From: DASUHT01 sp038230835
GTDB lineage: Bacteria > Actinomycetota > Thermoleophilia > Gaiellales > JAICJC01
Length of the DNA: 64,000 bases
Assembly (NCBI GenBank): GCA_038230835.1
Contig: JBBRMM010000016.1
Coordinates: 1-64,000, forward strand
Direction of reading: 5' to 3'
Shown here: in pieces, positions 48,081 through 55,573 of the stretch
Layout of the letters: each line of letters starts with the position of its first letter
Numbering within the stretch: position 1 is the stretch's first letter
The notes under the pieces: generated by a model
Databases searched by the model: none
What the model was told of the DNA's origin: nothing
What the model saw: only the letters and a program-made list of their open reading frames with translations
Program-made: the position numbers and the translations under genes

Positions 48081-48487
48081 CAAATTCGACCGGCGTCCCG
48101 GAATGGATATGGGCTGGAATTACGGCGTCGGCGACGGAACCAAACCTAGGTCCACGAGGATCGCCCGGTCCGTTTCAAGCATCCTCCGATAGAGGTCCTC
48201 GGCGGTACGCGCATCGAGCCGCTGAGCTGCTGCCGGGTCCGTCGGGCCGCCTTGGGGGCAGCCGACCTCCCAGCCACGCCGGTTCGGGTCGTCCTCGTCG
48301 GGCGCGGCCACACAGGTGATCTCGAGCTGCAGGCTGGCGCGGAGATCGGCCAGGTCCGCGTCGGCAACGGACGGCAGGTGCAGTTGGTCGAGCCCCTGGC
48401 GGAATATTACGAGGCAATCGCGCGCCCTGGTGTCTTCGGTAGTCGCTGGAGCGCACCGGCGCAGCGTCTTTGCGGCGAGCGCGTCAT
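48081..48487. repeat. Right copy of the imperfect 0.4-kb direct repeat
   Basis: Same orientation and outer boundaries as the copy at 46028-46431. Unlike the left copy it continues into the full-length secreted-protein gene, so this is probably the parental locus. Its left edge cuts the CDF fragment. Confidence 0.85.
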
Positions 48488-48674
48488 AGGACGTAGCGCC
48501 GGGCAAGGGCGTAGGGCCGCCTGATCCTGCCAGACGCAGCACGCCCACGATTACGACCGGTACGAAGAGGAATGCGACGGCCAGCGCGGCAACCCACCGC
48601 CTCCTACGCCGTCCCGGCCGTGCGTAGAGCGACCACTCTGGCCGCGGTGCGTCGGGGGGGCGCGACCAGGCCAT
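48120..48674 (-). CDS. Single-pass membrane/secreted protein of unknown function
   Basis: A 184-residue protein. A basic N-terminus (GRRRRRW) precedes one hydrophobic helix (ALAVAFLFVPVVIVGVLRLA); the exterior part has four cysteines (RRCAPATTED, RDCLVIF, ITCVAAP, VGCPQGG) that could form disulfides. ATG 48674 has GGGAGG upstream; a longer start is possible. No family is recognised. A truncated paralogue lies 2 kb to the left within the repeat. Confidence 0.6.
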   Translation of the reverse strand: MAWSRPPDAPRPEWSLYARPGRRRRRWVAALAVAFLFVPVVIVGVLRLAGSGGPTPLPGATSYDALAAKTLRRCAPATTEDTRARDCLVIFRQGLDQLHLPSVADADLADLRASLQLEITCVAAPDEDDPNRRGWEVGCPQGGPTDPAAAQRLDARTAEDLYRRMLETDRAILVDLGLVPSPTP

Positions 48675-48707
48675 ACCGCCTCCCATTAGCCTCCGCCCAC
48701 CGAGCAC

Positions 48708-49139
48708 GCCGATGCTACCTCGCAGCCCCGACAGCGCGCCGTCCGCGGTCGCAGCGGGCTGAGAGGTCCCGCGACGTCGTGCGCATCTTCAGCCAACCTT
48801 CTCGCCACCCCCCTGCTCCCGTCACGCCCGCCTGAGTCGACGAGGGTGACGCGTTCGCGCCAGCATGCCGCTCCCATTAGTCGCATCCCGTATGAGACCG
48901 GAGGATGGTGGTGCCGATGTTCCTCCGAGGTCGTGCCGGAGAGATTTGACGCCCTGTCCACCTTCAACGTGCACAGGTGATCACCGATGGCGAGTTTCGG
49001 GGTGCGGCCGAGAGAGCGTGGCTCGTGGACCCCTGTGATCGCGGGTTCTGCGGAGGCGCTCTCCGACATCTGTGAGCTCTCGTGACGATGGCGCGGGCTT
49101 CTCGGGCGCCCCTCGCCGCTCACGCGTGGGCCGCGTCTC
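48708..49139. other. Gene-free stretch between the secreted-protein and ZIP genes
   Basis: Nothing recognisable is encoded. A minus-strand frame (48686-49123) is open but shows no ribosome site and has the composition of a GC-rich shadow. It may contain decayed mobile DNA. Confidence 0.45.
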
Positions 49140-49898
49140 CTATCCGAACGCCTCAGCGATAAGGAGATACGCCAGGAAGCCGACGAAGAAAACCCCTGTC
49201 GCCCATGGCGTCTCCGGCACTTCGTGAGCTTCGGTGAGGAGCTCCTCTGTGACTAGGTACATGAGGGCGACGGCGCCGAAGGCGAGCATGGTGGCGACCA
49301 CGCCAGGGGAGGCGCCGCGGAGGAGGACCACGCCGACAACCGCGCCGACCATTGGGAGCACGGCGATGGCGCTGGTGATCGCGATCGTCACTGCCCGGCT
49401 GGCGCCGCCAGTGAGAAGGGCGCCGGCCGTGGACAGACCGAGGAAGAGCAGCTCCATGGTGAGCGCGACTGCGAGAAGAGCGCCCTGGCGGGCCCCGGCG
49501 GCGAAACCGGCGCCTAGCACGAGTCCGTCGATCAGGACGTCGATGGCGGTGGCTGCGATCAGGCCGGCCTGAGCGCCAAGCACCGCGTTAGACCTCCGGC
49601 GTGAGTCGCCGGTCTGCGGCGCGCCTTGTTCGAGGCGACGGGAGACTGCGCCCAGCGTCAGCATGGCTCCGATCCCAAGTGCGAAGCCGACGATGGCGAC
49701 GATCTCTGACTGCCGCCGGACCTCGGGGATCACCTCGACCGCCACCGCTGCGAATACGATCCCTGCGGCGGCGTGCTGCACGAAGCTGGCCAGCGCCGGC
49801 CCGGGCCGGCGGATGGTCGCCAGGGCCCCACCGACAATGGTGGCCGAGACAGGCACCAGAGTGAACAGCGTCGCATGAAGCAGCGGACTCACCCACAC
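49140..49898 (-). CDS. ZIP-family metal transporter
   Basis: A 252-residue transporter with eight predicted helices. The ZIP metal-site helices are visible as FVQHAAAGIVFAAVAVEVIPE (TM4-like) and AIDVLIDGLVLGAGFAAG with LTMELLFLGLSTAG. One usual histidine (HNxPEG) is replaced by Asp (IDGLVLG), so the metal or direction may differ from zinc importers. In a resistance island it could import or export; family members mostly import. It starts at GTG. Confidence 0.8.
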   Translation of the reverse strand: MWVSPLLHATLFTLVPVSATIVGGALATIRRPGPALASFVQHAAAGIVFAAVAVEVIPEVRRQSEIVAIVGFALGIGAMLTLGAVSRRLEQGAPQTGDSRRRSNAVLGAQAGLIAATAIDVLIDGLVLGAGFAAGARQGALLAVALTMELLFLGLSTAGALLTGGASRAVTIAITSAIAVLPMVGAVVGVVLLRGASPGVVATMLAFGAVALMYLVTEELLTEAHEVPETPWATGVFFVGFLAYLLIAEAFG

Positions 49899-50007
49899 GC
49901 CTCATCGACCGCGGGGATGGTAAGGGCGATCACGAACATGCGATGACCTCGTGCGGTTCGGGGGCGAGCATACGGACCTCGACGCGCGAGCTGCGCACCC
50001 GTGACAA

Positions 50008-51081
50008 CTATGCGGACGTTCCTCCCTCCGGCCGGTGGCGCCTGCGCTGCCTCGAGGCGCCAGGTGTCATCTGCACCAGCGGCGCCTGCATGTGGTCGAC
50101 CTGCAGGGTGGTGTGGTCGATCCCGTAGTGCTCAGCGAGAAGTTGCTCTAGGTCACGGCGGGCGGCGTGACAATCGCAATCGGCGTCGACGAGCACGTGG
50201 GCGCTCAGCGTCGGCATTCCCGACGTGACCTCCCAGACATGGAGGTCGTGTACCTGGGCCACGCCGTGGTAATCGACCATCGACTGGCCGATCGCGCCCG
50301 GATCCATGCCCTTGGGCGCCATCTCCAAGAACACGCGAGCGGTGTCGCGCAGCAGGCCATAGGATGCCCGCAGCATCAAGGCGGCGACAAGCAGCGAGGC
50401 GATCGGGTCGGCCCGCTCGAAGCCAGTGATCAGGATGACGGCAGCGGCGATGGCGGTCCCGATGAAGGCGTAAAGATCAGTGACGATGTGCTGGAAGCTG
50501 CCCTCCACGTTGAGGCTCTGACGGTTCGCCTTGGCCAGCGCCCAGGACGCTGCGAGATTCACGACGACGCCCGCAAGCGCGACCGCGAGCATAAGCCGCC
50601 CCTCCACGTGCGCCGGGGAGATCAGACGGCGGATCGCCTCGTAGATGACCAGCGCAGCGATCGCCAGCAGGCTCGCGCCGTTGAACTGGGCGCTGAGGAT
50701 CTCCGAGCGCTTGAGCCCAAAGGTCGCAGCGCCCTCAGCGGGCTTCGCGGCGAGCCGGATGGTCACCAGGGAGAGCCCGAGCGCGGTGGCGTCGGTGAGC
50801 ATGTGGCCGGCGTCGGCGAGCAGCGCCAGCGAGGACGCGAGGAAGCCGACCACGACCTCGGCAGCCATGAAGCCCAGGATCAGGGCAAACGCGATCGTGA
50901 GCGCACGCTTGTCTGCGTCCCGACTGACACCGTGAGAGTGGCCTCCGACGCCGTGGCTGTGGCCGTGCCCAGCCTCCGCATGAGGGTGATCGTCAGCGGC
51001 GTGGCCGTGGCCCTCGGGATGCTCGGGGGCACCCTCGCCCCCAACGCCGCTCTGCCCGTGCTCGTGAGTGTCGCGGTTCAT
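50008..51081 (-). CDS. czcD: CzcD-type cation diffusion facilitator
   Basis: A 357-residue Zn/Cd/Co exporter. The N-terminus is extremely His-rich (EGHGHAADDHPHAEAGHGHS). TM2 has ALLADAGHMLTDA and TM5 has HIVTDLYAFIGT, giving HxxxD sites; the C-terminal domain is intact (VHDLHVWEVTSGMPTLSAHV) and ends with many His/Cys (DADCDCHAARRD). It is divergent from the CadC-type sensor gene with only 25 bp between starts, so one operator can control both. Confidence 0.9.
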   Translation of the reverse strand: MNRDTHEHGQSGVGGEGAPEHPEGHGHAADDHPHAEAGHGHSHGVGGHSHGVSRDADKRALTIAFALILGFMAAEVVVGFLASSLALLADAGHMLTDATALGLSLVTIRLAAKPAEGAATFGLKRSEILSAQFNGASLLAIAALVIYEAIRRLISPAHVEGRLMLAVALAGVVVNLAASWALAKANRQSLNVEGSFQHIVTDLYAFIGTAIAAAVILITGFERADPIASLLVAALMLRASYGLLRDTARVFLEMAPKGMDPGAIGQSMVDYHGVAQVHDLHVWEVTSGMPTLSAHVLVDADCDCHAARRDLEQLLAEHYGIDHTTLQVDHMQAPLVQMTPGASRQRRRHRPEGGTSA

Positions 51082-51106
51082 ATAAACCGACGTTAGAATA
51101 CCCGCG
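51082..51106. promoter_or_regulatory. Shared divergent promoter/operator of czcD and cadC-like genes
   Basis: Only 25 bp separate the two starts. They contain ATATAAACC and GTTAGAATA; the latter resembles GTTAGTATA before the other CVCDL-type sensor (38780) and GTAGTAT near the truncated sensor (46540). A shared TTAG-N-ATA half-site is inferred. The tight spacing implies that both transcripts have short or absent leaders. Confidence 0.5.
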
Positions 51107-51460
51107 ATGCCCGCTGACCGCTGCGATCTGCTCTGCCTCGATCTCCCACGGGCCGAGGCGCTGCGGCATCGCCGCCTCGACCGACGCAGTGCGGAGCTCT
51201 ATGCGCGACGGGTCGGCGCTCTCGCCGACCCGACCCGCCTCACTATCGCAGCCGCCCTGCGCGACGGCGGAGAGCTCTGTGTCTGCGACGTGGGCTGGAT
51301 CGTCGAGCGCTCCCAAGCGCTCGTCTCCCACCATTTGCGCGCGCTTCATGACGCCGGGCTTGTCAGCAGCCGTCGTGACCGGCGCATGGTGCTCTACACG
51401 CTCACCGCTGATGGACTCGAGCTGATGGATGCCACGCTCGCGGTCATGGTTGCGGTATGA
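51107..51460 (+). CDS. cadC: CadC-type Cd/Pb/Zn sensor
   Basis: A 117-residue ArsR-family repressor. It carries the full CadC ligand set: an N-terminal C-x3-C (RCDLLCLDL, Cys6 and Cys10) and GELCVCDVGWI (two cysteines on alpha-3). DNA-recognition helix is SQALVSHHLRAL. Cd, Pb or Bi binding should release DNA. It overlaps the next transporter gene by 4 bp (ATGA) and is divergent from czcD, so it likely controls both. Confidence 0.85.
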   Translation: MPADRCDLLCLDLPRAEALRHRRLDRRSAELYARRVGALADPTRLTIAAALRDGGELCVCDVGWIVERSQALVSHHLRALHDAGLVSSRRDRRMVLYTLTADGLELMDATLAVMVAV

Positions 51461-52116
51461 CGCTTCCGCTGGCGCACGCCTCGGTCACGCGCACCGCCGC
51501 GGTCCGCGCAGGCGTACGCGTCGAGCTGGTCACCATCGCCTGGATGATCATCGAGGCAGTCGTCGCTATTGCCGCCGGGGTACTCGCACGCAGTGTCCTT
51601 CTCACCGCCTTCGGCTTCGATAGCATCATCGAGTTGATTAGTGGTGGAGTACTCCTGTGGCGGCTCGTGCTGGATGCTCGAGGTCATGCTACCGAGCGCG
51701 TTGAGACGGCGGAGCGGCGTGCGGCCTGGATCACGGCCATCCTGCTCGGCGTGCTCTGCGTCTACGTGGTCGCCACCTCAGTCGCCGGCGTCGCCACACA
51801 GACCCATCCCGAGGGCTCGATTGCCGGGCTGCTGGTCGCCGCGGCGGCGGTGGTCATCATGCCGCTGCTGGTGCGCAGCAAACGACGCATCGCCGGCGAG
51901 ATCGGGAGTGCCGCTCTGCGCGCCGACGCGGCCTGCTCGGTCACGTGCGCCTATATGGCCGCTGCGCTGCTCCTGGGCGTGCTCGCGACCACCATCCTCG
52001 GCTGGTGGTGGGCAGATTACCCAGCCGCCATGATGCTGTTGGTCTGGCTCGTCCCCGAGACGCGCGAAGCTTTCGAGAAGGCGCGGACGGGCGAAGCGCA
52101 CTGCGGCTGTTGCTAG
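51457..52116 (+). CDS. Short CDF-like cation transporter without cytoplasmic domain
   Basis: A 219-residue membrane protein with about six helices. TM2-like segment LTAFGFDSIIELISGG has Asp and Glu where CDF exporters have DxxHxxxD; the later GSAALRADAACSVTCAYMAAALLLG has Asp and Cys in place of HxxxD. The C-terminal metallochaperone-like domain is absent; the protein ends HCGCC. The cysteines suggest cadmium or lead rather than zinc. Coupled to the CadC-type gene by a 4-bp overlap. Confidence 0.8.
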   Translation: MTLPLAHASVTRTAAVRAGVRVELVTIAWMIIEAVVAIAAGVLARSVLLTAFGFDSIIELISGGVLLWRLVLDARGHATERVETAERRAAWITAILLGVLCVYVVATSVAGVATQTHPEGSIAGLLVAAAAVVIMPLLVRSKRRIAGEIGSAALRADAACSVTCAYMAAALLLGVLATTILGWWWADYPAAMMLLVWLVPETREAFEKARTGEAHCGCC

Positions 52117-52169
52117 TCGCAGCGCCTGGCGCGGAATCAAGAACCTAGGCGATTTCTCCGGCCGCCTCC

Positions 52170-52721
52170 TCAGAGAATCCGCATCGCCAGGAATGCGAGG
52201 CCGAGCGCTACGAGAACCACGCCCGCAGCCCGCTCGGCGCCCTCTCGCAGGCCCTCGCTCAGGCGAGCACCCATCCTGACGCCGAGTTGAGCGGCGAGGA
52301 ATGCCTGGGAGGCGATCAGAATGGCGGCAAGAACTATCGAGATTCGCAGCAGCCCGACCGAGAAGCCGATGGCCAGCTCGTCCAGGCTGATGCTCACTCC
52401 AAGCCCGATGACCGCCCACCCACGCGTTCTTGCGAGGATGCTCGCAGCCGCCCGTTCATCCGACTCGTCGCGGGGCCACAGCATGTAGCCGCCGAGAAGA
52501 ACCAAGAGGCCACCGGCGATGTAGTCCGCGTTGCTCCCGATCGCACCGCCCAGCCCGGCCCCGATGACGAAGCCGACAAGGGGCATCACACCCTCGAATA
52601 GCGCGAAGAGGAGCGATCCCCTGAGCCGGTCGCGCCGGTCCAGTCCGGCGACCCCGACAGCGGCGGCAACAGCGAAGGTATCGAGACCGAGCGGGATGAT
52701 CAGGGCGAGCAGACGCAGCAC
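52170..52721 (-). CDS. mntP: MntP-like manganese efflux pump (DUF204)
   Basis: A 183-residue membrane protein with six helices in two repeats. The conserved acidic sites appear as LGLDTFAVAAAVG and FALFEGVMPLVGFVIG in the first half, and GLGVSISLDELAIGFSVG in the second. These match MntP/LysE-superfamily signatures for Mn2+ export. It starts at GTG and faces the divergent XRE-type gene region. Fits the metal-resistance context. Confidence 0.8.
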   Translation of the reverse strand: MLRLLALIIPLGLDTFAVAAAVGVAGLDRRDRLRGSLLFALFEGVMPLVGFVIGAGLGGAIGSNADYIAGGLLVLLGGYMLWPRDESDERAAASILARTRGWAVIGLGVSISLDELAIGFSVGLLRISIVLAAILIASQAFLAAQLGVRMGARLSEGLREGAERAAGVVLVALGLAFLAMRIL

Positions 52722-53006
52722 GTGGGGAGACTACGCTGCGGCGGATTTTGTGGCCGGTGCGTCGAGCAGGGTCGCCGTTCCCGAGCACCGGGTTTGCCGG
52801 GTATGCAGTGGTGCGGCCCGCTGGCGGTAACCCCGCTGCAATTATGCAAGCGGATCGGAACCGAACGCCTCGGATCCGAGAACGCGGTAACGGGTCGGCA
52901 ACGACGACTGGACGACCCGGCGGTGGCCCGTAACTTCAGGGCATGCGACCTAAACGGCGACCGCACCACCGGAGCGTCGCTCCCCCCTGACGGGGCGTCA
53001 GCCGCA

Positions 53007-53219
53007 ATGAGCCTGGTCATCAGCGGCAAGCGACTTGATCGGGAGATCGCGAGGAGGGGCTGGACATGCTCAGACCTCGCAAGAGCCGCAGGGCTCAGCG
53101 CCGCGACGGTCAGCGCGGCACGCACGGGCCGCCCCATCTCGCCTCGGACGGTGGGCGCGATCGCACGAGCACTCGCCGGAGCTCCGCCGATAGAGGAGGT
53201 CGACTCGCTCCTTCTCTGA
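53007..53219 (+). CDS. Small XRE-type helix-turn-helix protein
   Basis: A 70-residue protein that is almost only a DNA-binding domain: DREIARRGWTCSDLARAAGL then SAATVSAARTGRPISPRTVGAIARALA. It resembles the HTH of Cro/CI-type repressors. There is no toxin-like partner; the next gene is a convergent UvrD-type helicase. The frame is open upstream to 52722 but without support. Confidence 0.65.
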   Translation: MSLVISGKRLDREIARRGWTCSDLARAAGLSAATVSAARTGRPISPRTVGAIARALAGAPPIEEVDSLLL

Positions 53220-53257
53220 CCCGACCGGCGGCCGCGGTACTCTCTCCGGCCAATTAG

Positions 53258-55177
53258 CTAGACGTAGTTCCATTCCGTCCCTCTCACCGCGGCAGGCAGG
53301 GCGGGGCCGAGCTCGTCCAAGAACTGGCTTGCGAATACACGCACGTTTCCTCCGCCAAGGTGCTGTCCCTGCCGAACGCGCGCGGCATGAGCCTGGCGCG
53401 ATTGGAGCTGGGAGTACGTTGAGAGGACCAGTACGCGAGTGGTGCGCGTCAATCCCACGAAGAAGAGGCGGCGCTGTTCCTCCCGCGATACATCTGCCTC
53501 CAGACGTGGCATCAAGCCGTCAGTGAGCCCGGCGAGAACCACAAGGTCGGCGGTCAGCCCCTTGGACTTGTGGAAGCTCATGACACGGGCGTAGGGCGTT
53601 TCGAGAGGCACTTCGGGCTGGCTGATGCGGTACCGGATCATGGTGGGGAGTTCGCTAAGGCTGCCCGCCTCGCCCGCGGCGCCTTGCGCGATCGCACGTA
53701 GGACGGCGATCTCCTCGTTGTCGGGGGTGCATGCTCCCGTGGGTTCCGGGAGAAGCCGATCGACGAGGGCTCGAAGATCTTCGGACAGGCCGCCAAGTTC
53801 AGCCCGACGTCGCTCAAGTTCATGCCAGCGTTCGATCAACCCGGAGTTGGCGGGTACGTGGGGCACAAGGAGGCTCCCGTCAACGATCGCCCGGAGCACT
53901 GACGCGACGTCTGAGGCACGCTCACCGGCGGCAGCCTGAACGCGACGATAGGGGCCGACACGGTGCGTTGTGCTGCCGAATCCGAGCCAGGCCCTCAATG
54001 CAAGACGATCTTCCGGATCGCCGAGCAGTGTCAGCAACGTGAGCGCCTCCTGGGCTGCGGTCGCTTCCACGGCCTCTTCGCGGAAGAAGGAACGGATTTC
54101 AATGCCCTCGGCGGCGACCGCATCGCGGAGGGCGTAACCAATCTTGCGCAGAGGGGCGAGCACGAGGCAGCGTCCGGGGTCGATGCCAGCCGCCACCTTG
54201 TGCGCGATGAACCGAGCGATGCCGGCCGCCTCATCCTCCATCGATCTCCATTGCGCGTGGTGGATTTCCCCGACCGGGTTCTCCGGCCGGGGGAGCAGCG
54301 CCATACGGGCGCGATCGGGATTCCGGCGGATGAGCGTCTCGGCCATGCGTACGACTGTCTGAGGACACCGGCGGCACATCTGGAATTCGATGTCGCGGGT
54401 CCCAGGATGGCCGTTGGCAAACGTCCGGATTCCCTCTGGGTTCGCGGACTTAAACCCGTAGATGGATTGGTCGTCGTCGCCGATGACGGCCAGGTTCCTA
54501 CCCGCGAGCAGGTCGATGACCACCTGTTCAGCGCGGTTGAGGTCCTGGTACTCGTCAACGAGGACGTGACGAAACCGCCGCCTCTCATCCGCCTCAGGGT
54601 TGTGCCTGAGGTACGAAAGCGAGATCGGCACGACTTCCCCGATCAGCATCCCACGGTGCCACCGGAGCGTCGCCAGAAGCGCGTCCTGGAAAGCCTGATC
54701 CAACCCGGCTACCGGGGCTCCTGGAGCGTCTGACTGACCCCTAGCCCACGCCGCCTCGAAATCCTGTCTCAGCTGCCGCTTGGCCGTCAGGGTGCCGAAG
54801 GTATCGGGCAGATCGCGGAGCAGCAGGTCCGCCTCGAATTCGAGCGCAATTCGCGGCACCCGCCGAGTCGCCCGGAGGACACCCTCGCGACCCAGCATCG
54901 AAAAGCAAAAGGCGTGCAGGGTTCGAACGGCGATATCGGCTACGGCGGGCTCTCCAAGCTCCTCAAGGTTGGCAACCAGATCCTGAGCGGCGGTGCGCGT
55001 GAAGGTGACGACGAAGATTGAATCTGGTTCGTCTTCCTCTTCAAGCAGCCGAGCCACGCGGCGCCGTATCGCGAACGACTTCCCGGTGCCAGGTCCCGCC
55101 AGGGCTCGAAGAATTGGATCGGATGCGGCGGCGAATTCTCGCGCCGGTCCGGGCTCCAGGCCCTCGTCCCATGCCAT
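53258..55177 (-). CDS. UvrD/Rep-type superfamily 1 DNA helicase
   Basis: A 639-residue helicase. Motif I is LAGPGTGKSFAIRRRVA, motif Ia FVVTFTRTAAQDL, motif II VLVDEYQDLN, motif III VIGDDDQSIYGFKSAN, and motif V/VI SFHKSKGLTADLVVLAGL and RRLFFVGLTRTTRVLVL. It is smaller than UvrD and lacks a recognisable nuclease domain. It could be a repair helicase or a component of a defence module such as a Gabija-type pair, but no OLD nuclease partner (GajA) is adjacent, so defence is unproven. It ends just left of the tRNA-Ala fragment. Confidence 0.85.
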   Translation of the reverse strand: MAWDEGLEPGPAREFAAASDPILRALAGPGTGKSFAIRRRVARLLEEEDEPDSIFVVTFTRTAAQDLVANLEELGEPAVADIAVRTLHAFCFSMLGREGVLRATRRVPRIALEFEADLLLRDLPDTFGTLTAKRQLRQDFEAAWARGQSDAPGAPVAGLDQAFQDALLATLRWHRGMLIGEVVPISLSYLRHNPEADERRRFRHVLVDEYQDLNRAEQVVIDLLAGRNLAVIGDDDQSIYGFKSANPEGIRTFANGHPGTRDIEFQMCRRCPQTVVRMAETLIRRNPDRARMALLPRPENPVGEIHHAQWRSMEDEAAGIARFIAHKVAAGIDPGRCLVLAPLRKIGYALRDAVAAEGIEIRSFFREEAVEATAAQEALTLLTLLGDPEDRLALRAWLGFGSTTHRVGPYRRVQAAAGERASDVASVLRAIVDGSLLVPHVPANSGLIERWHELERRRAELGGLSEDLRALVDRLLPEPTGACTPDNEEIAVLRAIAQGAAGEAGSLSELPTMIRYRISQPEVPLETPYARVMSFHKSKGLTADLVVLAGLTDGLMPRLEADVSREEQRRLFFVGLTRTTRVLVLSTYSQLQSRQAHAARVRQGQHLGGGNVRVFASQFLDELGPALPAAVRGTEWNYV

Positions 55178-55398
55178 GGGCCAAGGTTACGGCCACGGCG
55201 AACGGCGCGTCGTGGTCCTTCTCGGGCCACCGGACCAACAAAGGCGACGTGGGGAGTCCACCCTGATGGATGTGACTTGATCGGCCGTGCTCAAGAGCAC
55301 CCGTGGTGATTTGCAAGCAAGTGCTGCTGTGCGCGCGGCAACGACTCAACTGCGCTGCTATCAAGATCAAGCGGCACCGCACAACCGTTCGTTCTAGC

Positions 55399-55452
55399 AG
55401 CGCTTGCATGGCATGCAAGAGGTCGGGGGTTCGAGCCCCCCTGGCTCCACCA
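55399..55452 (+). tRNA. 3' fragment of tRNA-Ala(GGC), an attachment-site remnant
   Basis: From AGCGCTTGC onward the sequence is tRNA-Ala: anticodon stem-loop CTTGC-ATGGCAT-GCAAG (anticodon GGC), T-arm GGGGG-TTCGAGC-CCCCC and acceptor strand ending TGGCTCCACCA. The first 22 or so positions (GGGGGC... and the D-arm) are missing; unrelated sequence precedes 55399. Such a 54-nt 3' fragment is the typical duplicate left by integration into a tRNA gene. The intact gene is not in the window. It is 160 bp from an integrase. Confidence 0.85.
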
Positions 55453-55477
55453 TCCTCCTGATTCGAGTTCAGGAGGA
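55453..55477. terminator. Perfect hairpin directly after the tRNA fragment
   Basis: TCCTCCTGA (55453-55461) pairs with TCAGGAGGA (55469-55477) around TTCGAGT. It begins at the base after the tRNA CCA. It may be the terminator of the former tRNA gene or part of the attachment site. No U-run follows. Confidence 0.55.
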
Positions 55478-55573
55478 GCGCTTGCTACGCACATTCGCGC
55501 TGCTGTATTGCTACTTCGCAAGTCTTCAAAGTTGTCGTAGCATGTGCTGCTGAGCAGCGCACTTGTGCAGAAT

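Noticed and set aside
48686..49123. A 145-residue minus-strand gene in the gap before the ZIP transporter
   Set aside because: No ribosome site, no hydrophobic or conserved segments, and composition like a shadow frame.
53258..55177. Calling the UvrD-type helicase a Gabija GajB
   Set aside because: No GajA-type OLD-family nuclease gene is adjacent; repair helicases look similar.
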